Shown: positions 17,399-26,987, counted from the first letter of the stretch. The stretch is 64,000 nucleotides of DNA from Nitrospira sp. (GCA_005116835.1 SWDM01000018.1:479499-543498); one strand, 5' to 3'. Notes: generated by a model from the sequence alone, not told the origin. A program made the numbers and translations.

Positions 17399-18676
17399 AT
17401 GAGTGAACCAACCATCATATGTCCCAACTGTAAGACGGAGATCAAGCTCACGGAGTCTCTCGCAGCCCCGCTGATCGAATCCACTCGCCACGAGTACGAG
17501 AAGCGTCTAGCTCAGAAAGATGCCGATGTTGCGAAACGCGACGCCGCATTGCGCGAGCGGGAAGAAGCTCTTTCCAAAGCACAGCAGACAGTCGATGACC
17601 AGGTGGCAGAAAAGCTCAAACTAGAGCGGGGCAAGATCGCGGTTGAAGAAGCGAAGAAGGCGAAGCTGGTTCTCCAAACGGATATTGACCAGAAGACGCA
17701 AGCACTTGCCGATCTCCAAGAAGTCATCACTCAGCAGAACGTCAAACTGACTGAGGCGCAGAAAGCGCAAGCCGATCTCCTTCGGAAACAACGCGAGCTG
17801 GACGATGCAAAGCGTGAACTTGAGCTGACGGTTGAAAAACGGGTCCAAGAGGGACTCGCTACCACCCGTGAACAAGCGAAGAAGGAAGCCGAGGAAGGGT
17901 TGAAGTTCAAAGTCATGGAGGCGGAACAAACCATCGCTTCCATGCAGAAGCAGATCGAAGAGCTAAAGAGAAAGGCCGAGCAGGGATCGCAGCAGCTTCA
18001 GGGGGAAGTCCAAGAGTTGGAACTGGAAGCCCTGCTTCGGGCGAAGTTTCCTCGAGACACGATTGAGCCCGTGCCCAAAGGTGAACATGGCGGTGATGCG
18101 CTACAGCATGTTGTCGGGCCGAACGGGCAACCCTGCGGGACGATCATCTGGGAATCGAAACGAACCAAGAACTGGAGCGACGGCTGGTTGACAAAATTGC
18201 GTGAAGATCAAAGGACTGCCAAGGCAGAAATCGCCGTCATCGTCAGCCAATCGCTTCCCAAAGAAGTAGAAACGTTCGGGTTGGTCGAGAACGTGTGGAT
18301 CACGCATCCTAAAACAGTGCTGCCACTTGCTGTCACGCTCCGTCATACGCTTATTGAAATTGCCTCGGCTCGCCAAGCGTCCGAAGGGCAGCAGACCAAA
18401 ACGGAAATGATCTACCAATATCTGACCGGTCCCCGCTTCCGCCATCGAATCGAAGCGATCGTTGAGGCATTCTCGTCGATGCAAGAGGATCTAGACAAGG
18501 AGAAGAAAGCCATCACGAAGCAATGGGCCAAGCGTGAGGAGCAAATCGATCATGTCATGCAGGCAACCGTGGGCATGTACGGCGACTTGCAGGGCATTGC
18601 GGGGAAATCTCTGAAGGAAATTCAAGGCCTAGAAATTCGAGCTTTGAATGCACCCACAACGGAACCTGAAACATAG
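17399..18676 (+). CDS. DUF2130 protein (predicted nuclease-like, coiled coil)
   Basis: 425 residues from ATG 17399, three bases after the previous stop. It begins with a CPNC zinc-knuckle half (residues 8-11), then about 190 residues of coiled coil rich in E, K, A and Q, then the DUF2130 core: GEHGGDALQHV, GTIIWESKRTKNWSDGWLTKL and AVIVSQSLP. The order D...WESK (W251-K254) looks like a PD-(D/E)XK nuclease centre, which is my inference; the family is formally of unknown function. It sits between AlbA_2 and ATPase genes inside the defence operon. Confidence 0.85.
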   Translation: MSEPTIICPNCKTEIKLTESLAAPLIESTRHEYEKRLAQKDADVAKRDAALREREEALSKAQQTVDDQVAEKLKLERGKIAVEEAKKAKLVLQTDIDQKTQALADLQEVITQQNVKLTEAQKAQADLLRKQRELDDAKRELELTVEKRVQEGLATTREQAKKEAEEGLKFKVMEAEQTIASMQKQIEELKRKAEQGSQQLQGEVQELELEALLRAKFPRDTIEPVPKGEHGGDALQHVVGPNGQPCGTIIWESKRTKNWSDGWLTKLREDQRTAKAEIAVIVSQSLPKEVETFGLVENVWITHPKTVLPLAVTLRHTLIEIASARQASEGQQTKTEMIYQYLTGPRFRHRIEAIVEAFSSMQEDLDKEKKAITKQWAKREEQIDHVMQATVGMYGDLQGIAGKSLKEIQGLEIRALNAPTTEPET

Positions 18677-18701
18677 ACGGCGTTCGTTTAGGAGTAAGAC
18701 A

Positions 18702-18890
18702 ATGAGTAAGCCCGACGAGCAAGTGTCAGATCGAATCATTGATCAGCTTCGCAAACAAAAGCTCTTGTCAGATTCTGCACTCGCGAAGCTTAAACCACAG
18801 CTTGCAAATGGAAGACTATCGGCAGAAGACTGGAAGCTTGCAGTTGAGTTAGATCGTACAGACGAGACAAAGGTAACCGATGAAAATTGA
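18702..18890 (+). CDS. small hypothetical protein, 62 residues
   Basis: Starts at ATG 18702 behind GGAGTAAGACA. Acidic and helical (QVSDRIIDQLRKQKLLSDSA, RLSAEDWKLAVELD), no cysteine and no membrane segment. Its end overlaps the start of the ATPase gene by 11 bases, which suggests coupled production and a structural or regulatory partner of that ATPase. No family recognised. Confidence 0.65.
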   Translation: MSKPDEQVSDRIIDQLRKQKLLSDSALAKLKPQLANGRLSAEDWKLAVELDRTDETKVTDEN

Positions 18891-21243
18891 TAAGATTTCG
18901 ATGGTTGGCTTTAGAGGAGCCACTGTGCCGGTCGAAATATTGTTTGACACGACTAAGACTGTTGCTCTGATTTTTGGGGAAAACGGGACAGGCAAGTCAA
19001 CTATCGCCGATGCTTTCGACTTCCTCTGCAATCACAATTACGGTTCACTTGAGAATTACCACTTTGGAGAGTCTCCGAAGAAATACGTGGCTTCATTCAA
19101 GATGACAGCCTCTGCGGTCAAGATAACGTTGAGTTCTGATGCTTTGACATGGGTTGCTAGTTTCGGAAAAGACGGTCCTCTAGTTACTCCGGACACCGGC
19201 TATCCTGACACTCGCATCCTTCGGCGTAAGGCGATACTCAAACTTATCGATGCACGACCGAAAGATCGCTTCGAAGAGCTGAAGACATTCATCGCAATAC
19301 CGAACATCGAGAAATCAGAAGAAGCCTTACGCGAAGCTTTCAAGACAGCACAAAAGTCTTTCGACGAGAGTACTCGAGGATATTCTCAGGCCAAAGATGG
19401 CTTGGACCGTCTTTGGACAGAAGAAGGCAAGCCAGGTACAGATGCCATTGCGTGGGCGCAGCTAGAGTCATCTAAGGACATTACGAAGCTTCAGGCACAG
19501 GGAAAAGAGCTTGAGAAGTTGGAGTCAGAGTTTGCACTCGCGGATACTTGCCTAGGTTCACTTGACGCTGCCCGTAAGGCACAGAAAGAGTCCGAAACAT
19601 CGCTTAAAGATGCCGAGGATAAACTCAAGATTGCCGAATCCCACCAGGCGCAACAAAATGCCGAATTAGTTAGCTTGCTAGAAGAAGCAAGAGTCTACAT
19701 AGAGAAGCGACAAACTTTACCCCAATGTCCTGTATGCGAACAGCAGGTTACACCTGCTGACCTGGTGCGTCGCCTGAAAGATCGAATTAAGGAGATGCAA
19801 GAGATCAAAGTTCTTGTTGAGAAGGTTTCAACTGCAAAGGCGGCTGTGCATGCGAAGAGTTCTGTTGTGGATCAGAATCAGAAAGATGTCTGCGAAAAAT
19901 TGACGGTTCTCGCTTTGCACCTCAAGGCTTGCACTCTGGGCGAGGTAACATCCTTGAGCGTGAAGTGGGAGAACTTTACTGAACTTTGTTCAGCCGATGG
20001 CCATTCCGAATCCATAGAAATCCAGGCTAGGCAATTGTGGCAGGTGGTCATACCATGCAGGAAGCTTCTTCAACTCCGCAAGGAAACAGATTATAAATCA
20101 ATCAGTCAGCACCACGCTATAAAAGGGTATTTCGAGACGATTAAAGAGAAGCACGCCCAGGCGGCCTCCCTCGAAACCCTACTCAAGAAACTAAAAGCCA
20201 TCCTCGATATCATATCGAAAGAACGAAAAGACTACGTCGAGGGAATTCTCAAGAGCATATCCGGTGAGGTGGAACGTCTCTATAAAACACTTCACCCAGG
20301 AGAAGACATTGGAAAAGTTACCTTCTACCTCAAACCAAACACGATTGGCTCTTTGGAGTTCGACGCTCAGTTCCACGACGCATCAAATCTTCCGCCTCAG
20401 GCTTACTACAGTGAATCGCATCTCGATACGCTAGGCATCTGCGTTTTCCTAGCTCTTGCTAAATACTTCAGGACGGATAAGACGATTGTAATACTTGACG
20501 ACGTTTTAACTTCGATAGATAGTCCCCACCTTGCCAGATTCATGAAGATACTTCACGATGAAGCCTCCCACTACAGCCAGTTCTTTGTGACCACCCACTA
20601 TCGCCCCTGGCGGGACCTTTATAGATGGGCGAGAGGGCCAACCGCCAATACTCAGTTGATTGAACTTGGTCCTTGGACATTGGAGCAAGGTCTTAACGTC
20701 GGTGAATTCAAGACTGCCATTTCAGAATTACGCGACCTTCTAAGTAAGGGGACATTCGATCGCCAGATAGCTGCTTCTAAGGCTGGAATCATCCTTGAGT
20801 CCTTACTGGACTTCGTTACAGTGAAGTTCCGATGCCGAGTGCCGAGGAATACCCGCAACGAGTACACTTTGGGCGAGCTAGCCCAAGGAATTGACTCAAA
20901 ATTGAGCAAAGAGCTGCGCTCACGAAAGCCACCCTCCAAAGGAGCAGCAAAGGTCGAATCAGCCTTAGAGCCTTTAATTCATGCTACTACCGAAACAAAG
21001 TGGGTTCGAAACGCAGTAGGATGCCACTTCACTACCCTGGGGAGCGAAGTGAGTGATGTAGAGGTTAAAACATTCTGCAAGGAAGTGCTTGCTCTCTCGG
21101 ACAATCTCATCTGCCTGTCCTGCCAAAGACTCCCAACACGAAGACCTTCAGGAAGTTATTGGCAATGTTCTTGCGGCGAACTCGAACTTTATCCTCTAAT
21201 TTACCCAGGAGCCGACCTCGGAACTGTTGATGATGAAGGGTAA
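18880..21243 (+). CDS. Rad50/SMC-like AAA ATPase with zinc hook
   Basis: 787 residues. Walker A FGENGTGKS (33-40), a long coiled coil broken by a CPVC zinc-hook-like pair at 283-286, an ABC-type signature YYSESHLDTLGICVFLALA (about 509-527) and Walker B VILDDVLTSID (D540, D541). The C-terminal 200 residues include a CLSCQ...CSCG zinc finger. Such ATPases act as DNA-bridging or sensing subunits in several defence systems. The gene and the small gene before it are visibly richer in A and T than their neighbours, so they may have been acquired separately. It overlaps the methyltransferase gene by up to 14 bases. Confidence 0.88.
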   Translation: MKIDKISMVGFRGATVPVEILFDTTKTVALIFGENGTGKSTIADAFDFLCNHNYGSLENYHFGESPKKYVASFKMTASAVKITLSSDALTWVASFGKDGPLVTPDTGYPDTRILRRKAILKLIDARPKDRFEELKTFIAIPNIEKSEEALREAFKTAQKSFDESTRGYSQAKDGLDRLWTEEGKPGTDAIAWAQLESSKDITKLQAQGKELEKLESEFALADTCLGSLDAARKAQKESETSLKDAEDKLKIAESHQAQQNAELVSLLEEARVYIEKRQTLPQCPVCEQQVTPADLVRRLKDRIKEMQEIKVLVEKVSTAKAAVHAKSSVVDQNQKDVCEKLTVLALHLKACTLGEVTSLSVKWENFTELCSADGHSESIEIQARQLWQVVIPCRKLLQLRKETDYKSISQHHAIKGYFETIKEKHAQAASLETLLKKLKAILDIISKERKDYVEGILKSISGEVERLYKTLHPGEDIGKVTFYLKPNTIGSLEFDAQFHDASNLPPQAYYSESHLDTLGICVFLALAKYFRTDKTIVILDDVLTSIDSPHLARFMKILHDEASHYSQFFVTTHYRPWRDLYRWARGPTANTQLIELGPWTLEQGLNVGEFKTAISELRDLLSKGTFDRQIAASKAGIILESLLDFVTVKFRCRVPRNTRNEYTLGELAQGIDSKLSKELRSRKPPSKGAAKVESALEPLIHATTETKWVRNAVGCHFTTLGSEVSDVEVKTFCKEVLALSDNLICLSCQRLPTRRPSGSYWQCSCGELELYPLIYPGADLGTVDDEG

Positions 21244-22873
21244 GGCAAAACTCGAACTCACTTGGATTGGGAAGGAAAACCGGCCGAAATTGGAGCCGCG
21301 CATCCTGCTGGGCGACCCTGTGAAGTCCTACCATGCGGCGCACCGCGTGACCGACCACGACTTGTTCGACAACCGACTTATCTTCGGTGATAACCTGCTT
21401 GCCCTCAAAGCTCTAGAGCAGGAGTTCACCGGCAAGATAAAGTGCATTTTCATCGACCCGCCTTATAACACGGGCAGCGCTTTCACCCATTACGACGACG
21501 GACTAGAGCATTCATTGTGGCTATCATTGATGAGAGACCGTTTAGAGTTACTTCGAAGGCTCCTGCGGAACGATGGTTCCATATGGACCACAATAGATGA
21601 TAACGAAGCTCATTACCTGAAAGTGCTTCTCGACGAAGTTTTCGGACGTGAGAACTTCGTGGCAAATTGTTTTTGGCAGAAAGTTTACAGTGAGCGCATG
21701 GATGCCACCGGGTTTAGCACCAGTCACGATCACGTACTTGTGTATCGAAAATCATCTGATTTCGTGGTGGGCCAAATAGATAAAGAACAAAACGCTAAAC
21801 AATTTAATTTTTTTGATGAAACGTTAGGCAAGCATTACCGCCGCCGCTCATTACGTAAAGAAGGATCAGAATCCTTGCGGGAGGATCGTCCTTCAATGTG
21901 GTATGCCATCAAAGCACCGGATGGAAGTGATGTTTGGCCAATTAAGCCTGATGGGACTCAGGGCCGGTGGCGATGGAAGAAGGAGAATGTTTCTGAGAAT
22001 GCCACCTTGCTGGAATTCGTGAAGAAAGACAATCGGTGGGAAATCTATGTGAAACAGTATTTGGATGAAGCAGCATCAAGACCACCAAGCACCATCTGGC
22101 TGCAGGAAGACGTAGGCCACAACCACGAAGCCAAACTTGAGGTAAAAGCTTTTAATCCCGAACAAGTTTTCGATACACCGAAGCCTGAACGGCTTCTCCG
22201 ACATATCTTTAATCTATCGACTTCTGAGGGAGATTGGACCCTCGACTCCTTCGCTGGCTCAGGAACCGCTGGCGCCGTAGCGCACAAGATGGGGCGGCGC
22301 TGGATCATGGTCGAGCTGGGCGAGCATTGCCATACGCACATCATACCTCGACTCAAGAAAGTCATTGATGGGCAGGACGAAGGCGGCATCACGGAGGCTG
22401 TCGAATGGAAAGGCGGCGGCGGATTTCGCTATTACCAGCTCGCACCGTCGCTGCTGGAAAAGGACAAGTGGGGCAACTGGGTTATCAATAAAGCCTACAA
22501 CCCTGCCATGCTTGCCCAAGCCGTCTGTAAATTGGAAGGCTTCAACTACTCACCGAGCGACGGAGTGTATTGGCAACACGGTCATTCCACCGAGCAGGAC
22601 TTCATCTATGTGACCACGCAGAATCTCAGTCACGACCAATTGCAGGCCCTGAGCGATGAGGTCGGCGAAGGTCGTTCGCTCTTGGTGATGTGTTCGGCCT
22701 CTCGCGGGAAGCCCGATAAGTATCCCAATCTCACGATCAAGAAGATTCCCAAAACCGTGCTCACCCGCTGTGAATGGGGCCATGACGATTACAGTCTCAA
22801 GATCGAGAATTTGCCCAAAGCTCCGATTCCACCCGGTCAGATGGAGCTCCTCGGCAAAGAGGCGAAATCATGA
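21230..22873 (+). CDS. N6-adenine DNA methyltransferase, type III Mod-like
   Basis: 547 residues from ATG 21230 (an ATG also follows immediately at 21233). Beta-class motif order: motif IV IDPPYNTGS (about 76-82) precedes motif I DSFAGSGTAGA (about 339-349). FGDNLLALKAL and TIDDNE are conserved as in type III Mod proteins. The stretch between about residues 150 and 300 is the presumed target-recognition domain and has a more AT-rich composition, as is common where recognition domains have been exchanged. It should protect host DNA for the downstream Res-like helicase, with which it overlaps by four bases. The recognition sequence cannot be predicted. Confidence 0.9.
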   Translation: MMKGKAKLELTWIGKENRPKLEPRILLGDPVKSYHAAHRVTDHDLFDNRLIFGDNLLALKALEQEFTGKIKCIFIDPPYNTGSAFTHYDDGLEHSLWLSLMRDRLELLRRLLRNDGSIWTTIDDNEAHYLKVLLDEVFGRENFVANCFWQKVYSERMDATGFSTSHDHVLVYRKSSDFVVGQIDKEQNAKQFNFFDETLGKHYRRRSLRKEGSESLREDRPSMWYAIKAPDGSDVWPIKPDGTQGRWRWKKENVSENATLLEFVKKDNRWEIYVKQYLDEAASRPPSTIWLQEDVGHNHEAKLEVKAFNPEQVFDTPKPERLLRHIFNLSTSEGDWTLDSFAGSGTAGAVAHKMGRRWIMVELGEHCHTHIIPRLKKVIDGQDEGGITEAVEWKGGGGFRYYQLAPSLLEKDKWGNWVINKAYNPAMLAQAVCKLEGFNYSPSDGVYWQHGHSTEQDFIYVTTQNLSHDQLQALSDEVGEGRSLLVMCSASRGKPDKYPNLTIKKIPKTVLTRCEWGHDDYSLKIENLPKAPIPPGQMELLGKEAKS

Positions 22874-25548
22874 ATCGACACGTCAACGCCATAGCCGGAC
22901 GCCTCAGCCTGCGACCTCCGCAGCGTCAGTCGCTGGAGATTCTCGACCGCCTCACAGAGATTGTCCCTCCCAAGAGGGGAACGGACCTCGCGGCTGCGCT
23001 GGCTACTATCAAGAGTGAGTTCCCATCCGTCACTGATTTTGAACGAGAGTTTCCCTCTCTCTGCTTTGCCCTGGCCACAGGCGTTGGCAAGACGCGGCTC
23101 ATGGGCGCTTTCATCAGCTATCTGCATCTGGCGCATGGAATCAATCACTTCTTTGTCCTAGCACCAAACCTGACCATCTACAACAAGCTGATCGCCGACT
23201 TTACCCCGAACACGCCGAAGTATATCTTTACCGGGATTGCCGAGTTTGCGACCGAGCCCCCGACGATTATTACGGGAGACAACTACGAGTCTGGTGTGGC
23301 GGCTCGTCTCATGTCCTTGCCTGGATTTGGGCAAGAGGTACACATCAACATTTTCAATATCTCGAAGATCAACTCAGAAGTCCGAGGCGGTAAAGCGCCA
23401 CGGATCAAGCGCCTGTCTGAGTACATCGGTCAGAGCTATTTCGAGTACCTGGCGGGACTTGATGATCTTGTGTTGCTCATGGACGAGTCCCACCGCTACC
23501 GGGCATCGGCTGGCGTGCGTGCTATCAACGAACTCAAACCAGTCCTCGGGTTGGAACTCACGGCCACTCCGTTTGTGGAATCTACCCAAGGCCCGCTGCC
23601 GTTCAAGAACGTGATTTATGATTACTCGTTAGCCAAGGCGATGACGGATGGCTTTGTTAAAGAGCCGGCCGTGGTAACGCAGAAGAATTTCAACCCCAGC
23701 CAGTTCAATGCCGCTCAGCTAGAGCAGATCAAGCTTGAAGATGGGGTGCGTCTCCACGAGAACACCAAGGTGGAGCTTGAAACCTACGCGAGGCAGACAG
23801 GGCAGCGAGTGGTGAAGCCCTTCATGCTGATCATCGCCCGTGAGACGACGCATGCTGGACAACTGATGCAATTGATTCAGTCGTCCCAGTTTTTTGAAGG
23901 CCGATACAAAGACAAAGTTATTCAGGTGGACTCCAGCAAAACCGGCGCAGAAGAAGACGAGATGATCCAGCGTCTCCTTGCCGTCGAAAGCCCGGATGAA
24001 CCCACCGAAATCGTGATTCACGTGAATATGCTGAAGGAAGGCTGGGATGTCACGAACCTCTATACGATCGTCCCGCTACGAGCGGCCAACGCACGAACCC
24101 TTATTGAGCAATCCATTGGACGCGGGCTCCGCCTTCCATATGGCAAGCGCACCGGCGTCAACACCGTGGACCGGCTGAACATTGTGGCACATGACCGGTT
24201 CCAGGAAATCATCGATGAAGCCAATAAGCCGGGCTCCATGATCCGACTGACGCAAATAATCCTCGATCCGTCGACCAATCTTCAAAAAATTCGAATGGTG
24301 GTCGCTCAATCAAAGATTGAGGAACAATTGCACGGAGCATCTCTGACTGGCCCCCTTGATGGACATCCGCAAACTACTCCTTTCTTTGCTGGAGAGGTGG
24401 AGCGAGGAATCGCTCAGGTGGCGTACAAGGTGATGCAACACTACGAGAACCTGCCGGCCTCTAGCCATCTCTTAAAGCCTGAGGTGCAGGCAAAGATAGT
24501 CGAAGAAGTGAAACAATCCGTGACGCCAAGTCAGCAGGGGTTACCGGGCATGACTCCCGTACCGAGCATCGCCTCCATTGTGGCCAAGACGGCTCAACTT
24601 GTCGTGCAGCAGTCGATCGATATTCCGAGGATTCTCGTCGTGCCGAAGGGTGAGGTGAGCACCGGCTTTCATACCTTTACTTTGGATTGCGCGAACATCC
24701 ACTACCAGCCGGTCGAACGGGATCTGCTGATCCAACATCTTCGGACTCATGAGCAGGAGACGTTGAGTTTTGGTGGACGGATGCAGCCGGAACAGCGGCT
24801 CGAGGATTATCTCGTCCGGGGACTCGTTGATTTTGATGACATCAGCTACGACGAACACTCCGACCTGCTATATGACCTTGCCGGCCAACTAGTCAGCCAC
24901 CTTCGTTCCTATCTCTCTGAAGAGGAGGCTAGGAATGTCCTCATCTACCATCAGAAACAGCTCGCAGCGTTCGTTCATGCTCAAATGCAGGCTCATCAGT
25001 GGGAGAAAGCCGCAGGCTACGATGTCGTCGTAAGCAAGGGGTTCACCGATCTGAAGCCAAGTGCCTATACGGCGAGAGATGGTGAACCCCTTCAGGATTT
25101 TCGCCAGACGGTCGAGGATCGGAGTCGGATTGCGCAGATGCTCTTTGGTGGATTTCAACGAGGGCTGTATTCCGTCCAAAAGTTTGACTCCGACACCGAA
25201 CGGCGACTGGCCATTATTTTAGACCGAGACTCACAGAAGTGGTTCCGACCAGCCGCGGGACAATTCCAGATTTCCTATAAGCTAGGTGTCTCACAACATG
25301 ACTATCAGCCTGATTTTGTCGCTGAGACAGCAGATTGCATCTATATGCTCGAACCCAAAGCTAAAAACGAGATGACCACGCCGGAGGTTCTAGCTAAGAA
25401 AGAGGCAGCCGTCACGTGGTGCACCCGCGCCACGACCCACGCCCTCAGCAACGACGGCAAACCATGGAAATACGTGCTCATCCCCCACGACATGGTCGAG
25501 CAGAATATGACGCTGGGTGGGTTGGTGAGTCAGTTTACGGCTTGCTGA
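22870..25548 (+). CDS. type III Res-like DEAD/DEAH helicase-nuclease
   Basis: 892 residues. Walker A ATGVGKT (69-75), DESH (205-208), LELTATPF, the NMLKEGWDVTNLYTI segment typical of Res proteins, and motif VI QSIGRGLRLP. Near the C-terminus is YQPDFV...YMLEPKAKNE, a PD-(D/E)XK nuclease centre (P814 D815, E828-K830). It should translocate on and cut foreign DNA lacking the partner methylation. The start codon overlaps the Mod-like gene's stop (ATGA). It is the last gene of the operon; the next 250 bases are non-coding. Confidence 0.9.
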   Translation: MNRHVNAIAGRLSLRPPQRQSLEILDRLTEIVPPKRGTDLAAALATIKSEFPSVTDFEREFPSLCFALATGVGKTRLMGAFISYLHLAHGINHFFVLAPNLTIYNKLIADFTPNTPKYIFTGIAEFATEPPTIITGDNYESGVAARLMSLPGFGQEVHINIFNISKINSEVRGGKAPRIKRLSEYIGQSYFEYLAGLDDLVLLMDESHRYRASAGVRAINELKPVLGLELTATPFVESTQGPLPFKNVIYDYSLAKAMTDGFVKEPAVVTQKNFNPSQFNAAQLEQIKLEDGVRLHENTKVELETYARQTGQRVVKPFMLIIARETTHAGQLMQLIQSSQFFEGRYKDKVIQVDSSKTGAEEDEMIQRLLAVESPDEPTEIVIHVNMLKEGWDVTNLYTIVPLRAANARTLIEQSIGRGLRLPYGKRTGVNTVDRLNIVAHDRFQEIIDEANKPGSMIRLTQIILDPSTNLQKIRMVVAQSKIEEQLHGASLTGPLDGHPQTTPFFAGEVERGIAQVAYKVMQHYENLPASSHLLKPEVQAKIVEEVKQSVTPSQQGLPGMTPVPSIASIVAKTAQLVVQQSIDIPRILVVPKGEVSTGFHTFTLDCANIHYQPVERDLLIQHLRTHEQETLSFGGRMQPEQRLEDYLVRGLVDFDDISYDEHSDLLYDLAGQLVSHLRSYLSEEEARNVLIYHQKQLAAFVHAQMQAHQWEKAAGYDVVVSKGFTDLKPSAYTARDGEPLQDFRQTVEDRSRIAQMLFGGFQRGLYSVQKFDSDTERRLAIILDRDSQKWFRPAAGQFQISYKLGVSQHDYQPDFVAETADCIYMLEPKAKNEMTTPEVLAKKEAAVTWCTRATTHALSNDGKPWKYVLIPHDMVEQNMTLGGLVSQFTAC

Positions 25549-25722
25549 GAAATTTTATGGATCTGAGATTTGTGCTCGCAGCCCGGCAAAAGATTGGACA
25601 AGAAAGGGGTCTTTTCTCGCCCCAATGACCACCGCTTTCCTGCCTGAGTCACCCACCCACTCCACCACTGTGCCGAGGTTGCCCGCTTGCGATGATCTCC
25701 AGGCGAGGAGTAGGCTGAACCT

Positions 25723-25757
25723 AACGAGTGCTGAGAGTTGAGTGCTGGGTGCTGAGT
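25723..25757. repeat. GAGTGCTGAG simple repeat
   Basis: Imperfect tandem copies of GAGTGCTGAG/GTTGAGTGCTGG. The complementary form (CACTCAACACTCAGCACTCAGCACTT) is at 28979-29004, so the two runs bracket the accessory segment as an inverted pair. They may reflect simple slippage repeats common in this genome. Confidence 0.6.
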
Positions 25758-25794
25758 GGAACGGCACCGGTCAAGGTTGAGTCGGAGGCTTTTC

Positions 25795-26082
25795 ATGTGG
25801 GTTGTCTTCCTCATTCTCCTCCTACCTCTCTCCGTCCACGCGGAAGATCTCGGCGAACTGAGCGCGAATCCGTACAATCCTGACTCCACGTCCAATCCCT
25901 TCGGAGCCGGAAGCCCCTTCAAACCGGACGGCCTGAACAATCCCTTCAGCCCCTACGGCAGTCCCTACAGCAACCAATCGGCGACGAATCCGTTCGCCAC
26001 CAATGCGCCTCAACTGTATGACCAGCAGAGGAACTATCGCGGCAAGCTGAGCGCGAACCCCATTGGTCTGTCTGGTTCATGA
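25795..26082 (+). CDS. small exported LSANP-repeat protein, copy 1 (3' end altered by a repeat)
   Basis: 95 residues from ATG 25795 (GGAGG ten bases upstream). Signal peptide VVFLILLLPLSVHA, then a proline/asparagine-rich mature part of units such as LSANPYNPDSTSNPFG and SPFKPDGLNNPFSPYG. No cysteine, no membrane anchor. After GKLSANP the reading frame runs into a TTTGG-type palindrome and ends at TGA 26080-26082. The family's original C-terminal end (YGRGLRIEG) is still readable beyond the palindrome at 26177-26212. So the present C-terminus is created by the insertion. Function unknown; composition suggests an extracellular or envelope structural peptide. Confidence 0.7.
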   Translation: MWVVFLILLLPLSVHAEDLGELSANPYNPDSTSNPFGAGSPFKPDGLNNPFSPYGSPYSNQSATNPFATNAPQLYDQQRNYRGKLSANPIGLSGS

Positions 26083-26176
26083 GTTTCTTTGGTTTGTTTG
26101 GTTCATTTGGTTTTCCGATCAGACGACCCTATGAACGAGATAAACCAAACAAACGAAATGAACCAGTTTGGTCTAT
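26064..26176. repeat. TTTGG-type palindromic repeat, copy 2
   Basis: TCTGGTTCATGAG, then TTTGGTTTGTTTGGTTC, with the mirrored right arm AACCAAACAAACGAAATGAACCAG. It is inserted in the LSANP gene just after the GKLSANP codons and is nearly identical to the copy at 27758-27873, which lies at the same point of a second LSANP gene. Confidence 0.85.
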
Positions 26177-26336
26177 CTCTACGGCCGCGGCCTGCGAATT
26201 GAAGGGCGTTGATCCAGCCGCCGAACCGCTCGCGCTGACGCATGCTAGCCCGGCGCTTCCCAAAATACCTGTATCGAGGTATCCTGCTGCCAGCTGTTGT
26301 TCGGCCAATGATTTCTTGCAACCGCAAGGGGAAGTT

Positions 26337-26987
26337 TTGAAGCACAAAGATCGTTACGATACAGCCGATCTTGATGAGAACCAATTTGAGCCTGGCTCTC
26401 GCCGTCGCGTGCTCAAGAATCTGCTTGGTATCACGAGCAAGCGTGAGATGGACCGGATGGAAGGGCGTGAACAGGTGCGCGTGCTTGAAGAGCTGGCAAG
26501 TCTCTATGACAGCGATCATCGATTCACTGCTGCTGATATTTGCCGCGTGCATCGACTCTGGTTGGGGCGGATTTATCCTTGGGCGGGAAAGTATCGCCAG
26601 GTGAATGTGAAGAAGGACTCCTTTTCGTTTGCTGCCGCTGCGCAGATCCCTAAACTGATGGCCGAATTCGAAGACGGTCCGCTCAAGCGGCATACGCCAT
26701 GTCGCTCAGCATCGACAGAGCTTCTCAGTGCGGCTCTGGCAGAGGTTCACACGGAGTTGGTATTGATTCATCCCTTCCGAGAGGGCAATGGTCGAGTTGC
26801 AAGAATCTTGGCTGTGCTGATGGGATTACAAGCGGGATTGCCGGCTCTGTATTTTGATAATTTGTCTGGACGGAAGCGAGTAGAGTATTTTGCTGCGGTT
26901 CAAGCTGGCGTGGACCGAAACTATGGACCGATGGCGAATTTGTTCAACGCGGTGATCGAGAGGACTTTGCAGATTCACGGGAAGTAA
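26337..26987 (+). CDS. Fic-domain protein (probable AMPylase toxin or signalling enzyme)
   Basis: 216 residues from TTG 26337, chosen because AAGGGGAAG precedes it and homologous proteins typically start with a KHKDRYDT-like sequence (recalled). The same frame is open further upstream only because it reads through the TTTGG palindrome. The Fic core motif IHPFREGNGRVAR (HxFxEGNGR) is intact, so AMP transfer from ATP to target hydroxyls should be possible; the flap region KYRQVNVKKDSFSF is also present. I see no S/T-x3-E-G inhibitory motif within the protein itself, but the convergent gene at its 3' end has one. No upstream antitoxin gene is visible. Confidence 0.85.
   Translation: MKHKDRYDTADLDENQFEPGSRRRVLKNLLGITSKREMDRMEGREQVRVLEELASLYDSDHRFTAADICRVHRLWLGRIYPWAGKYRQVNVKKDSFSFAAAAQIPKLMAEFEDGPLKRHTPCRSASTELLSAALAEVHTELVLIHPFREGNGRVARILAVLMGLQAGLPALYFDNLSGRKRVEYFAAVQAGVDRNYGPMANLFNAVIERTLQIHGK

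Noticed and set aside
26079..26336. Upstream extension of the Fic reading frame (to an ATG at 26079)
   Set aside because: The first part is encoded by the TTTGG palindrome (SFFGLFGSFGF) and the old LSANP tail; TTG 26337 has a ribosome site and matches where the family is expected to start.
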